From NCBI GenBank assembly GCA_963706535.1, contig CAVPMU010000008.1, positions 35,808 through 99,807 on the forward strand: DNA of 64,000 bases. The letters run 5' to 3'. The number at the start of each line of letters is the position of its first letter. Within the stretch, counting starts at the first letter, position 1. Positions 38,038 to 47,398 of this stretch are shown one piece after another. This DNA is from RPQJ01 sp963706535. Lineage in GTDB: Bacteria; Pseudomonadota; Gammaproteobacteria; Steroidobacterales; Steroidobacteraceae. Position numbers and translations under genes: made by a program. Under the pieces are notes generated by a model. The model was given only the letters and a program-made list of their open reading frames with translations, searched no databases and was not told the DNA's origin.

Positions 38038-40167
38038 TCAGCCGAAGCTGCGCTTCGACAGCGGCAACGTGCGCGTCGGCTTGCCGGTGAGGGCCAGCAG
38101 GGCATTCACCACCGCCGGTGCGATCGGCGGCAGCGGCGGCTCGCCGACTCCGCCCATCTTCTCGCCCGACTCGATGATGATGGTCTCGATGCGCTCCGGC
38201 GCCTGCGACATGCGCAGCAGCGGATACGTGTCGAAATTGCGCGTCACGGCCCCGCCGTTCGCAATCTCCACCGCCTCGCCCAGCGCCGCGGAAAGCCCCT
38301 GCACGATGCCGCCCTCGACCTGCGAGCGCACGCCGTCCGGCAGCACGATCGAGCCACAGTCGAGTGCACACACGACCCGGTGCACCACCGGGCGACCGTC
38401 GCGCAGCGACACTTCGGCGACCTCGGCGCACAGCGAGCCATAGCTTTCGACGAAGGCCATGCCGCGCGCACGACCCGCGGGCAGCGGCTCGCCCCAGCCT
38501 GCGGCGCGCGCGGCCTTGTCGATGACGTTCAGCGCGCGCGGATCGTGCGCGAGCAGCTCACGGCGCAGCTCATAGGGGTCGCGCTGCGCCGCCAGCGCCA
38601 CCTCGTCGACGAAGCACTCGAGGAAATAGCCGTTCTGCGTCGCGCCCACCGAGCGCCACGGCGCCATGCTCACGGGCTGGTCGACGCGCACCCACTCCAC
38701 GTGGAATGCGCCCGGCCGGTAGCGCGATTCTCGTATCGTCTGTACGGAGGAACCGTCGAGCTGCCCGGCAGGCAGTCCCTGGGGGCTGAACGACGCCGAG
38801 AGCGCCGGTCCCGCGGTGCGCACGTGCAGCGCCACGACGCGGCCTTCCGCATCGAGCGCCGCCTTCATGCGCGCCACCTGCGCGGGTCGATACCAGCCCT
38901 GCGCGAACTCGTCCTCCCGCGACCAGAGGAACTTCACGGGGCGCTTCACGGCTTTCGCCACCAGCACGGCTGCGGCGATCCCGTCGGAACCCAGCCTGCG
39001 CCCGAAACCGCCACCCAGGTACAGCGTGTGCAGCCGGACCTTTTCGGGCGGCACGCCCGCCGCGGCGGCGGCGGCGTTGCGATTGCGATCCTGCGTCTGC
39101 ACCGGGGCCCAGATGTGCACCACTTCCGCCGCATCGATCTCGACCGTGCAGTTCCACGGCTCCATCGGGGCGTGGGCGAGGTACGGGGCCTCGTAGTCCG
39201 CCTGCACGATGCGGTGCGCACCCTTCAACGCGGCGGCGAGGTCGCCGTCCTCGCGTGCCTTGACCGGGACCGCATCGCCCTCGAGGCCGGCGCGCATCTG
39301 GCGGGAAATCGTCGCCGAATCGAGCTTGTCGTGCCGGGTGGGCTCGAAGCGGATCGCGAGCGCCTCGGCGCCGCGCATGGCCGCCCAGGTATGCGCCGCG
39401 ACGACGGCCGCGCCGCCCGGAATCGCGACGACGTCCTGCACGCCCGGCACGGCGAGGGCCGTCTGGCGGTCGAAACCGTCGAGTTCCGCGCCGAATACCG
39501 GGGACAGGCGCGCGCAGGCGTAAACCATGCCGGGGCGTTCGAAATCCGACGCGAACACGGGCTCGCCGCGCACCTTGGGCTCGAGGTCCACGCGCGGCAC
39601 TTTGCGCCCGGTGTAGCGGAGCTCGGACGCCGGCCTGAGCGCGGGACTCTCCGGCAAGGGCACCTTGCCCGCCTCCGCCACCAGCGAGCCGATGCCGACG
39701 CGCCGCTGCGAGGCCTCATGCACGACCTCGCCACCCTGCAGGGCGAGTTCCGACGCCGGAACCTGCCATTGCGCCGCGGCCGCAGCGACGAGCATCTCGC
39801 GGGCCTGGGCCGCCGCCTTGCGCAGCGGCTCGTACCAGTAACGCACGCCCCACGATCCGCCGGAGCCCATCTGGCCGCCACGACGGAACGGATCCGCGGG
39901 CTCGGCGGTGATCACGCTCACGCGCTCGAGATCGACGCCGAGTTCGTCCGCGACGATCACCGCGTGGCCGGTGTGCGTACCCTGTCCCATCTCGGTGGTC
40001 GGCGAATGCAGCGTCACCCGTCCGTCCGGCGCGATCTCGAGATAGGCCGTGACGAACCCTCGGGCGAGCGCCTCGTTAGCCCCGTGGCATGCGCTCAGCG
40101 GAAGCGTGACGGCCACCGCCAGCGCGCCGCTCGACAGCACGAATTCGCGACGCGTGACCATGTTCAT
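38038..40167 (-). CDS. Molybdenum hydroxylase large subunit, isoquinoline 1-oxidoreductase-type
   Basis: A 709-residue molybdopterin-binding subunit. It starts with a Tat-type signal (RREFVLSSGALAVAVTL) and shows the xanthine-dehydrogenase-family cofactor segments: EMGQGTHTGHAVIVADEL, GGGFGRRLGSDG, APWRSVGATQNGYFLECFVDE and the C-terminal GGVGEPPLPPIAPAVVNAL with the glutamate base. It is the IorB-like, periplasm-exported class that oxidises aldehydes or N-heterocycles. It pairs with the 2Fe-2S subunit through an ATGA overlap, and no FAD subunit is present, as expected for this class; electrons probably go to a cytochrome. Confidence 0.85.
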   Translation of the reverse strand: MNMVTRREFVLSSGALAVAVTLPLSACHGANEALARGFVTAYLEIAPDGRVTLHSPTTEMGQGTHTGHAVIVADELGVDLERVSVITAEPADPFRRGGQMGSGGSWGVRYWYEPLRKAAAQAREMLVAAAAAQWQVPASELALQGGEVVHEASQRRVGIGSLVAEAGKVPLPESPALRPASELRYTGRKVPRVDLEPKVRGEPVFASDFERPGMVYACARLSPVFGAELDGFDRQTALAVPGVQDVVAIPGGAAVVAAHTWAAMRGAEALAIRFEPTRHDKLDSATISRQMRAGLEGDAVPVKAREDGDLAAALKGAHRIVQADYEAPYLAHAPMEPWNCTVEIDAAEVVHIWAPVQTQDRNRNAAAAAAGVPPEKVRLHTLYLGGGFGRRLGSDGIAAAVLVAKAVKRPVKFLWSREDEFAQGWYRPAQVARMKAALDAEGRVVALHVRTAGPALSASFSPQGLPAGQLDGSSVQTIRESRYRPGAFHVEWVRVDQPVSMAPWRSVGATQNGYFLECFVDEVALAAQRDPYELRRELLAHDPRALNVIDKAARAAGWGEPLPAGRARGMAFVESYGSLCAEVAEVSLRDGRPVVHRVVCALDCGSIVLPDGVRSQVEGGIVQGLSAALGEAVEIANGGAVTRNFDTYPLLRMSQAPERIETIIIESGEKMGGVGEPPLPPIAPAVVNALLALTGKPTRTLPLSKRSFG

Positions 40168-40631
40168 GCCCCCGCCTTTTTCTGCATGAGGGCCGCCGCC
40201 CGCAGCACCGCGGCCTCGATGCGTGGATAGGTGCCGCAGCGGCACAAGACGCCGTTCATGCCCTCGCGGACCTGCGCGGCCGTGGGCTGCGGCGCCTGCT
40301 CGAGCAGGGCCACGGCCTGCATGATCTGGCCAGTCTGGCAGTAGCCGCATTGCGGCACCTGTTCCTCGAGCCAGGCCTGCTGCACCGGATGCTCCCCGCC
40401 GAGGCCCTCGATGGTCCTGACCTCGGCCTCGCCGACCGAGCCCACCGGCACGACGCAGGAGCGGACGGCCTTGCCGCCCACCTGCACCGTGCAGGCGCCA
40501 CAGGCGGCGATGCCGCAGCCGTACTTGGCGCCCTTGAGGCCGACGAGGTCCCGCAGCGCCCAGAGCAGCGGCATCCCGGGGTCGGCGTCGAACTGCCGCG
40601 CCTGTCCGTTGACCTTCAGGGTGATACGCAT
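40164..40631 (-). CDS. 2Fe-2S subunit of molybdenum hydroxylase, IorA-type
   Basis: A 155-residue electron-transfer subunit with two 2Fe-2S clusters. The plant-type cluster cysteines are in CGIAACGACTVQ plus the following SCVVPV. The second, helical domain has CGYCQTGQIMQA and VLCRCGTYPRI. It passes electrons from the molybdenum subunit. It is the first gene of a three-gene operon with the large subunit and NnrS, divergent from the metallopeptidase gene. Confidence 0.9.
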   Translation of the reverse strand: MRITLKVNGQARQFDADPGMPLLWALRDLVGLKGAKYGCGIAACGACTVQVGGKAVRSCVVPVGSVGEAEVRTIEGLGGEHPVQQAWLEEQVPQCGYCQTGQIMQAVALLEQAPQPTAAQVREGMNGVLCRCGTYPRIEAAVLRAAALMQKKAGA

Positions 40632-40760
40632 GTCGGGACTTCCAGCGGACGTAGGGGGGTCTGCGAATGTACCCCCGTCGCGCGGCCCGGTGAAGGCCAG
40701 GGCCGGCGGCGCGGGCCAGTGGTTATGATGCGCGACTGCAACCCGTACCGGAGCCGCCCC

Positions 40761-42779
40761 ATGCCGACGACCACGTCCGCGCTCGCAGCAGCGATCGCCA
40801 CGCTGACGACGACCATGACTCTCGCCGCAACGCCCACCGACCCTGCTTCCACCGCGGCACGCGAACGTGGCGTGCGGCAGGCCTCGAGCCTGTGGCGCGC
40901 CGAGGACGGCGACAAGGCGGCGTTCGACGAGTTCGTGAAGGCGCACTACGTCGCGGATCCGGCGACGCGCGACACGGTCTTCCGCCGGCTCGACTCGCTG
41001 CACGAGCAGCTCGACGGCTCACTGCACGAGATCAACCGCGCGTTCCGCTGGCAGGTCGACCTCGACCTCGGTCCCGTCCTGCCGATCGACGAGGCCTTCG
41101 CCGGTTACGACCCGACGGCGCACGTCAACGACGACTTCTTCGCCAACAGGATCGCGTTCTCGGTGCTGCTCAACTTCCCGCTCGCCACGCTCGAGGAGAA
41201 GCTGCGCGACGGGCCGGGCTGGACGCCGCAGCAATGGGCGGAAGCACGCCTCGCCGACCGCTATGCGCGCCGCGTTCCGGCGAACGTCGCGCAGCAGGTC
41301 TCCGCCGCGTACTCGGCGGCCGACAGCTACATCGCCAGCTACAACGTCTGGATGCACCACCTGCTCGACGATCGAGGGCAACGGCTGTTCCCGGCCGGCC
41401 AGCGCCTGATCACGCACTGGAACCTGCGCGACGAGTTGAAGGCGCAGTACTCCGACCCGGCCGGACTGCCCCGCCAGCGCATGATCGCGCAGGTGATGGA
41501 ACGCATCGTCACGCAATCCATTCCAGCGGCTGTGATCGACAACCCGCACGTGGACTGGCAGCCGTTCGCGAACACGGTGGCGCCCGCGGCCGTGAGCGAC
41601 AGCGACCGGCCTCAGCCCGCCGGTGCGAGGGTGGTCACCGACCGCGAGCCCGACACGCGCTATGCCAGGCTGCTCGGCGTCTACCAGGCCGAGCGCCTCG
41701 CCGATCCCTACTCGCCGACGGCACCGACCTTCATCGCGCGACGTTTCGACGAGGACCGCGAGCTGCCCGAGGCGCGCGTCGAGGCGATGCTGGTCGAGGT
41801 GCTCTCCTCGCCCCTGGTGCCGCGCGTGGCGAAGCTGATCGAGTCGCGACTCGGCCGCCCGCTCGAGCCTTTCGACATCTGGTACAACGGTTTCCGTCCG
41901 CGCGGCGCGTACACCGAGGCGCAACTCGACGAGATTACGCGACGCAAGTACCCGACCTCCGAGGCTTTCGCCGCGGACATCCCGAACATCCTCACCGGCC
42001 TCGGCTTCCCGGCCGAGCGCGCGCAGTACCTGGCCTCGCACATCACCGTCGATCCCTCGCGCGGCGCGGGCCATGCCTGGGGCGCGCAGCGGCGCGGCGA
42101 CAAGGCGCACCTGCGCACGCGCGTCGGGCCGAACGGGATGGACTACAAGGGCTACAACATCGCCGTGCACGAGCTCGGGCACAACGTCGAGCAGACCTTC
42201 TCGCTGTACGGCGTGCCCTTCAACGCGCTCGAGGGCGTGCCGAACAACGCCTTCACCGAGGCGCTGGCCTTCGTCTTCCAGGACCGCGACCTCGAGCTGC
42301 TCGGACTCGCGAAACCCGACGCCACGAGCGAGGCGCTCGGCACGCTCGACGACTTCTGGGGCGCCTTCGAGATCTCGGGCGTGGCGCTCGTGGACATGCG
42401 CGTGTGGCGCTGGATGTACGCGCACCCGGAGGCCACCCCGGCGGAACTGCGCGAGGCGACGCTGCAGATCGCCCGCGACGTGTGGAACCAGTACTTCGCC
42501 ACGGCATTCGGGCGCAAGGACGTGGTGCTGCTCGCCATCTACTCGCACATGGTCAGCAACGGCCTGTACCTGCCCGACTACCCGATCGGACACATGATCG
42601 CCCACCAGATCAAGGAGCAGGTCCGCCGCACCGGCAACCTCGGCGCCGAGTTCGAGCGCATGAGCCGGCAAGGACGCCTGACACCCGATCTCTGGATGCA
42701 GCGCGCGACGGGCGCGCCGGTGGGCCCGGGCGCACTGCTTGCGGCAGCCGGGGAGGCACTGGAAAGGGTCGCGCCCTGA
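40761..42779 (+). CDS. Exported zinc metallopeptidase (HELGH), family not assigned
   Basis: A 672-residue protein with a signal peptide. The zinc-binding motif is H470-E-L-G-H474 in NIAVHELGHNVEQ, and E500 in NAFTEALAFVF is a good third ligand, so it is a gluzincin-like peptidase. The rest is helical with an N-terminal half containing YIASYNVWMHHLLDD. I could not place it in a named peptidase family. The ATG at 40761 has GGAG 7 bases upstream and gives a proper signal peptide; an earlier in-frame ATG at 40725 is less likely. It appears to be a monocistronic gene divergent from iorA. Confidence 0.65.
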   Translation: MPTTTSALAAAIATLTTTMTLAATPTDPASTAARERGVRQASSLWRAEDGDKAAFDEFVKAHYVADPATRDTVFRRLDSLHEQLDGSLHEINRAFRWQVDLDLGPVLPIDEAFAGYDPTAHVNDDFFANRIAFSVLLNFPLATLEEKLRDGPGWTPQQWAEARLADRYARRVPANVAQQVSAAYSAADSYIASYNVWMHHLLDDRGQRLFPAGQRLITHWNLRDELKAQYSDPAGLPRQRMIAQVMERIVTQSIPAAVIDNPHVDWQPFANTVAPAAVSDSDRPQPAGARVVTDREPDTRYARLLGVYQAERLADPYSPTAPTFIARRFDEDRELPEARVEAMLVEVLSSPLVPRVAKLIESRLGRPLEPFDIWYNGFRPRGAYTEAQLDEITRRKYPTSEAFAADIPNILTGLGFPAERAQYLASHITVDPSRGAGHAWGAQRRGDKAHLRTRVGPNGMDYKGYNIAVHELGHNVEQTFSLYGVPFNALEGVPNNAFTEALAFVFQDRDLELLGLAKPDATSEALGTLDDFWGAFEISGVALVDMRVWRWMYAHPEATPAELREATLQIARDVWNQYFATAFGRKDVVLLAIYSHMVSNGLYLPDYPIGHMIAHQIKEQVRRTGNLGAEFERMSRQGRLTPDLWMQRATGAPVGPGALLAAAGEALERVAP

Positions 42780-42867
42780 CCAGACTGTGATCCACGTCAC
42801 GTGCGGTCCGGCCGGGGTTTCCCCTGGCATCCGGACCGTGCGAGACGTGAATCACCCGGCCATCGAG

Positions 42868-43380
42868 ATGGGCGCCGCGATGCGCGCGGAGCACATCTGC
42901 CTCGCCTCGGACGAGTTCCTCGCCGAGGAGCGACCGCGCGAGATCGGCGTCGGCCCGACGGTCAGGGTCGCCTCGTCCCTGCGCGGCTGCGAGACCGAGC
43001 TCTCGTTGCGCGCGGATCACCAACTGGTGATCCGGGCGCGCCGGCGACGACGGCCGGCCCACAAATACACGCTCGATCTGCGTTTCGTGGTGGCCGAGCC
43101 GGTCACCAGGCGTCGCATCGCGTGGAGTTCCTGGGGGGCTACGCTGGTGCTGGTGTCGCTGGCCCTGATCAGCGGCAATCTCGGGTGCTCCCGCAGCCTC
43201 GAGTCGTTCATGGCCGAGCTTGGCCGGCGCAGCGAGGCGGCCCGGTCGCAGGTGGCGCAGTCGAAGCAGCAGTTCCTGCGCGACGAGATGCGCGAGCACC
43301 ATCGGCTGTGGAGCGAGGGCGTGCTCCCGGACGCCGTCTACGACGCGAGCAAGCGGCGGATCCTGCAAGCCCACGGTTGA
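42868..43380 (+). CDS. Small single-pass membrane protein with SHOCT-like tail
   Basis: A protein of about 170 residues if it starts at MGAAMRAEH; the true start is uncertain because the frame is open further upstream. An N-terminal soluble part with a basic stretch (RARRRRRPAHK) precedes one membrane helix (SWGATLVLVSLALISGNLG). The C-terminal end (LWSEGVLPDAVYDASKRRIL) resembles the short SHOCT-type helical hairpin. Function unknown. It lies between the metallopeptidase and fabH on the same strand. Confidence 0.45.
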   Translation: MGAAMRAEHICLASDEFLAEERPREIGVGPTVRVASSLRGCETELSLRADHQLVIRARRRRRPAHKYTLDLRFVVAEPVTRRRIAWSSWGATLVLVSLALISGNLGCSRSLESFMAELGRRSEAARSQVAQSKQQFLRDEMREHHRLWSEGVLPDAVYDASKRRILQAHG

Positions 43381-43465
43381 GCGCCCACCGGCCGTAGTCC
43401 CTGGCATTGACGCGGTCCATACTCCCCCTGCGGACCGTGCAACCGGCGTCGCGTAGACTATCGGC

Positions 43466-44425
43466 ATGTCCTACTCGCGAATCGCCGGTACCGGCAGCTA
43501 CCTGCCCGAGAAGGTCCTCTCCAACGAGGATCTCGAGCTGACGATCGACACGTCGGACGAGTGGATCTTCTCGCGTACCGGCATCCGCACCCGCCGCGTG
43601 GCGGCCGAGGGCGAGACGACTTCCGACCTCGCCATGCATGCTTCCCGGCGTGCGATGGAGGCCGCGGGCGTGACCGCGGGCGACATCGACCTCATCGTGG
43701 TCGCGACGACGACGCCGGACATGGTGTTCCCCTCCACGGCCTGCCTGCTGCAGCGCAAGCTCGGCATCACGCAGGGCGCCGCGCTCGACGTGCAGGCGGT
43801 CTGCACGGGGTTCGTCTACGCGCTCGCCATCGCCGACAAGTTCGTGGCGAGTGGCCAGCACCGTCGTGCGCTGGTCGTCGGCTCGGAGATCTTCTCGCGC
43901 CTGCTCGACTGGAGCGACCGGCGCACCTGCGTACTGTTCGGCGACGGCGCCGGCGCGATCGTGCTCGAGCCGTCGGAGAAGCCCGGGATCCTCTCGACCC
44001 ACCTGCACGCGGACGGCCGGCAGAGCGACATCCTCTGCGTGCCGGGTGCGCCGCACGGCGGTGAGATGCAGGGCCGGGCGTTCGTGCACATGGACGGGCA
44101 ATCCGTGTTCCGCTTCGCCGTGCGCGCCCTCGAGGAGGTCTGCACCGAGACCCTGGAGCACAACGGGCTCACCGGCAGCGACATCGACTGGCTGGTCCCG
44201 CACCAGGCCAACGTGCGCATCATCGAGGCGACCGCGCAGAAGCTCGGCCTGCCGCCGGAGCGCGTCGTGATGACACTCGAGCACCAGGGCAATACCTCGG
44301 CCGCCTCGGTACCGCTCGCACTCGACGCCGCCGTGCGCGACGGCCGCATCCAGCCGGGACACCTCGTCATGCTGGAAGCCGTCGGTGGCGGCATGACCTG
44401 GGGCTCGGCGCTGGTGCGCTGGTAG
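43466..44425 (+). CDS. fabH: 3-oxoacyl-ACP synthase III (KAS III)
   Basis: A 319-residue condensing enzyme that starts fatty-acid synthesis by joining acetyl-CoA with malonyl-ACP. The catalytic triad is complete: C113 (AVCTGFVYAL), H246 (VPHQANVRI) and N276 (GNTSAAS). The length matches KAS III. A -10-like TAGACT at 43453-43458 sits very close to the ATG. It stands apart from the usual plsX-fabD cluster and is followed 10 bases later by the M14-like gene. Confidence 0.9.
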   Translation: MSYSRIAGTGSYLPEKVLSNEDLELTIDTSDEWIFSRTGIRTRRVAAEGETTSDLAMHASRRAMEAAGVTAGDIDLIVVATTTPDMVFPSTACLLQRKLGITQGAALDVQAVCTGFVYALAIADKFVASGQHRRALVVGSEIFSRLLDWSDRRTCVLFGDGAGAIVLEPSEKPGILSTHLHADGRQSDILCVPGAPHGGEMQGRAFVHMDGQSVFRFAVRALEEVCTETLEHNGLTGSDIDWLVPHQANVRIIEATAQKLGLPPERVVMTLEHQGNTSAASVPLALDAAVRDGRIQPGHLVMLEAVGGGMTWGSALVRW

Positions 44426-44435
44426 CCGACCCGCC

Positions 44436-45419
44436 ATGAACCGTTTCGCTTTCAGCATTGCTGCGCTGCTGCTGCCGTTCGCGTCCGGCGCCGCCGAGTT
44501 CACCGCCGACGGGCGCAGCACGGTCGAGCAGCTGACGAGCCGCTACCGGACGCTCGCCACCGGTCACGGCTGGCACGCAGATACGATTTACCCGGACCCC
44601 GCGGGCGATGAACTGTCGATGCGCGCGTGGCGGACGCCGCACACCGGCGAGGCGTTGTGGATCCTGTCGGGGATACACGGCGAGGAGCCGGCGGGCCCGA
44701 ACGCCATGGCACGGAACCTCGACAGCATCGCGGGACTGGCCGAATCCGGCGTGCCCGTGGTCCTGATCCCGCTCGCCAACCCGAAGGCGTATCGCAACAA
44801 CTGGCGCTATCCCAATAGCGCCGAGCGAGACTGGCGCAAGGGCGGCTACAGCGTCGGCGACGCCGAGTACCTGCTGCCGGACCTCGAGACGGGTACTCGA
44901 GCGCGCGCGGAAGCCCCGCCCGGCCCGGAGACTCGCGCGCTCACCGAGTACGTGCTGCGGATGGCGAAGACCCATCCGCCGCGGCTCGTTCTCGACCTGC
45001 ACGAGGACGAGCTGTCCACCGAGGGTGGCTACATCTATTCGCAGGGCAACCGGGCGGGCGAGGACCCGGTCGGCGCCGAGATCATCCGGCAGTTGCAGGC
45101 GTCGGGCATCCCCATCCGCGCATCCGGGCGCACGCGATTCGACGAGCCGATCGTTGGCGGCGTGATCAGTCGCGACGACGAGGGCCAGCCGATCCGCGAT
45201 GGCTCGATCGACGAGCTGCTCGGTTCCGCTGAAATCTTCGTCGACGGCGAGCGGACCGCGGGCCCCGCCGCGCCGACCGTCATCGTGGTCGAGACGCCGG
45301 CGTTCGCCGGCTCGCGGTTCGAGTTGCGCGTCGCCGCACAGGGCGCCGTCATCCGGCGCGTACGCGAATTGTGGCGGCTCAGCGTGGAGCGACGGTCAGT
45401 GAATGGTCCGGCTAGATGA
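44436..45419 (+). CDS. Exported M14/succinylglutamate-desuccinylase-like carboxypeptidase
   Basis: A 327-residue protein with a short signal peptide. The zinc site shows H-x2-E in GIHGEEPAG and a later histidine in LVLDLHEDE; a candidate glutamate base lies in VVETPAF. This is the M14 metallocarboxypeptidase/aspartoacylase fold. It could release amino acids from peptides or acylated amino acids in the periplasm. The stop overlaps the end of the convergent mazF by 8 bases. Confidence 0.75.
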   Translation: MNRFAFSIAALLLPFASGAAEFTADGRSTVEQLTSRYRTLATGHGWHADTIYPDPAGDELSMRAWRTPHTGEALWILSGIHGEEPAGPNAMARNLDSIAGLAESGVPVVLIPLANPKAYRNNWRYPNSAERDWRKGGYSVGDAEYLLPDLETGTRARAEAPPGPETRALTEYVLRMAKTHPPRLVLDLHEDELSTEGGYIYSQGNRAGEDPVGAEIIRQLQASGIPIRASGRTRFDEPIVGGVISRDDEGQPIRDGSIDELLGSAEIFVDGERTAGPAAPTVIVVETPAFAGSRFELRVAAQGAVIRRVRELWRLSVERRSVNGPAR

Positions 45420-45756
45420 TCGCAAGCAGTGCCTTCAGTTTTGCGCGCACGTGCACCATCACCTCGGGCGATACTTGCCCTTTCCTGCGGGCCTTGCGCA
45501 CCCGCCAGTCGAGCGACTTGACCTGATCGGACAGGACCGCGCTCTCGATACCGTCGACGATCGCCAGCACCTCGAATGGATGCCGCTTGACCTTCGTCGT
45601 CATCGGGCAGCACACCATCAGGCCAGCCTTGGCGTTGTAGCTCGCCGGGCTGATCACGAGAGCCGCGCGGAGCCCGGCCTGCCCGTGGCCCGCTTGCGGG
45701 TCGAACTCCAGCCAGACGACGTCCCGGGAGTCCGGAACGTAGCGTGGCGTCGCCAT
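45412..45756 (-). CDS. mazF: MazF-type endoribonuclease toxin
   Basis: A 114-residue toxin of the MazF/PemK family, which cleaves mRNA at short sequences. The family pattern is clear: GDVVWLEFDP-like start (RDVVWLEFDPQAGHGQAG), RAALVISPASYN, VCCPMTTKVKRHPFEV and SDQVKSLDWRVRKARRKG. The start ATG overlaps the antitoxin stop as ATGA, so translation is coupled and the toxin depends on mazE. Confidence 0.9.
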   Translation of the reverse strand: MATPRYVPDSRDVVWLEFDPQAGHGQAGLRAALVISPASYNAKAGLMVCCPMTTKVKRHPFEVLAIVDGIESAVLSDQVKSLDWRVRKARRKGQVSPEVMVHVRAKLKALLAII

Positions 45757-45998
45757 CAGAGCGATTCCTTGCCCACGGGCCGGCCGAAACTCGCTTCGCC
45801 ATGGGAATTGGCCGCGGTAATTCCGCCGACCAGTTCGTCGAGGTCGTACTCCACCCTCGCGGATGGTTGAATGACGATCCGGCCGCGCGTGACGACGATC
45901 TCGACCTTCTGCTCGAGGCGATAACCCGCTGCCTTCAGGACCGACACGGGAAGCCGCAGCGCCGGGCTGTTGCCCCACTTGCGAATGACTGATTCCAT
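45756..45998 (-). CDS. mazE: MazE-type antitoxin (AbrB-like)
   Basis: An 80-residue antitoxin whose N-terminus is a swapped-hairpin AbrB/MazE DNA-binding domain (VIRKWGNSPALRLPVSVLKAAG) and whose acidic tail (VEYDLDELVGGI) should wrap the toxin. GGAGG lies 7 bases before the ATG. A dyad upstream is the likely autoregulatory operator. Confidence 0.9.
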   Translation of the reverse strand: MESVIRKWGNSPALRLPVSVLKAAGYRLEQKVEIVVTRGRIVIQPSARVEYDLDELVGGITAANSHGEASFGRPVGKESL

Positions 45999-46014
45999 GA
46001 CGGACCTCCAATAT

Positions 46015-46033
46015 GTGTCTACATTGCAGACAC
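46015..46033 (-). promoter_or_regulatory. Inverted repeat upstream of mazE (probable operator)
   Basis: GTGTCT (46015-46020) and AGACAC (46028-46033) are perfect inverted arms separated by 7 bases, 16 to 34 bases upstream of the mazE start. MazE-MazF complexes usually bind such dyads to repress their own promoter. Confidence 0.55.
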
Positions 46034-46245
46034 TCCTTGGCCGGCAGCGCAAGCGTCACGAGCGCGACAGGCGATCGATCTCGGCAAAGAAGCTGCGGCG
46101 CCCGCTGGTGAGCCCGAGCGCCTTCCAGGTCGGCGCCAGTCGCACCCCAGTCCTGCAAGGTCATGGTGCCCTCCGTCTGCGGTTGGCAACCCAGGTCGAA
46201 CGGGTTCAGGCGGCCAGTCCAGCCTGACTGGCGCCCCGCGGACGG
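46034..46245. other. 212-base gap without a confident gene
   Basis: On the minus strand a short frame reads LAPTWKALGLTSGRRSFFAE and ends IDRLSRS, with plausible codon use but no start, so it may be the tail of a lost gene. Nothing else is supported. Confidence 0.3.
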
Positions 46246-47115
46246 CTAGCCCGTGCCGCCCGGGCGCTGCGTTTCCAGCCAGGTCCGGATGCGCTTGGCA
46301 TCGGCGACCCGCGTGAGCTTGCCCCAGGAGTTGAGCAGCACGATCACGACTTCGCGGCCGTCGATGACCGTCTGCATCACGAGGCAGCGGCCGGCCTTGG
46401 AAATGTAGCCGGTCTTCTGCACGTTCACGTGCCAGGCGGGATTCGCCACCAGCAGGTTGGTGTTGCGGTACTCGAGTCGCTGGCGGTTGACGACGACGCT
46501 GTGGCTCGCCGCGGTCGAGTAGTCGCGGATCGTGGGGTTCTCCGCCGTCGCGAGCACCAGCTTCGCGAGGTCCTCGGGACTCGCCACGTTGCTGCTCGAC
46601 AGCCCGGTCGGCTCGACGAAGCGCGCGGACGTCATGCCGAGTGCACTCGCCTTGTCGTTCATGGCCTGCACGCAGGCGGGCGTGCCGCCGGGATAGTGGC
46701 GGCAAACGGCATGCGCGGCGCGGTTCTCGGACGACATCAGCGCCAGGCGCAGCAGGTCCTCGCGGCTCAGCCTCGTGCCGGGGGCCAGGCGTGACCCCCC
46801 GCCGACCGTGCCGCGCACGTCGTCGGCGTTGATGGCCAGCATTTCGTCCAGCGGCTGGTTCGCCTCGAGCACGACCAGCGCGGTCATCAGCTTGGTGATG
46901 GAGGCGATCGGTACGGGGACGTGCTCGTGGCGGGCGGCGAGCACCGACGAATCCGACTCGTCGAGCACGTAGAAAGCGTGCGAGCGGACTTCGGGTTGCG
47001 ACTGCGCCTGCGGCTGCGGCTGCGGCGGGGCTTGCGAGGCGGCGGCGGCCAGGCCCGGCAAGGCCGACAGGATGCAGGCCAGCGAGAGCCGGAGGATCAT
47101 TCGCCACGAATGCAT
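46246..47115 (-). CDS. pbpG: D-alanyl-D-alanine endopeptidase, S11 family (PBP7-like)
   Basis: A 289-residue periplasmic penicillin-binding protein of the S11 family with a signal peptide (LSLACILSALPGLAAA). The active-site motifs are complete: SxxK (ASITKLM), SxN (SSENRA) and KTG (QKTGYI). PBP7-type enzymes trim peptide cross-links. A Gln-Pro-rich linker (PQPQPQAQSQPE) follows the signal. Starts at 47115 or 47100 are both possible; the longer one adds a basic N-terminus. Confidence 0.85.
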   Translation of the reverse strand: MHSWRMILRLSLACILSALPGLAAAASQAPPQPQPQAQSQPEVRSHAFYVLDESDSSVLAARHEHVPVPIASITKLMTALVVLEANQPLDEMLAINADDVRGTVGGGSRLAPGTRLSREDLLRLALMSSENRAAHAVCRHYPGGTPACVQAMNDKASALGMTSARFVEPTGLSSSNVASPEDLAKLVLATAENPTIRDYSTAASHSVVVNRQRLEYRNTNLLVANPAWHVNVQKTGYISKAGRCLVMQTVIDGREVVIVLLNSWGKLTRVADAKRIRTWLETQRPGGTG

Positions 47116-47188
47116 GAGGCCGTTCACCCGCGAAGGGTAGCCGGGGATGCCCGGCTGGCAACGTGACATGACCCTCAGATTCGGATCG

Positions 47189-47386
47189 TCAGCCAACGGG
47201 CGTGTAGTCCGGCAGAGCCTTGCCCGCCTTGACGTGGTGCGCACCGGGCGTCTCCCGGATCAGCACATGGATGTACTCGAGGGGCGCGCCGATGGTCTCG
47301 TGGACCGCACGGGTGATCGCCTCGGCCATGGCCGCCTTCTGCTCGGCGGTACGTCCCTCGCGGATGTCGCACTGGATGACGGGCAT
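47189..47386 (-). CDS. 4-oxalocrotonate tautomerase family protein
   Basis: A 65-residue small tautomerase. After removal of Met the catalytic Pro1 is exposed (MPVIQCDIREGRT), and the family pattern AITRAVHETIGAPLEYIHVLI follows. It has a good GAGG ribosome site. It interconverts enol and keto forms of small acids; substrate unknown. Confidence 0.85.
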   Translation of the reverse strand: MPVIQCDIREGRTAEQKAAMAEAITRAVHETIGAPLEYIHVLIRETPGAHHVKAGKALPDYTPVG

Positions 47387-47398
47387 GAATCGACCTCC

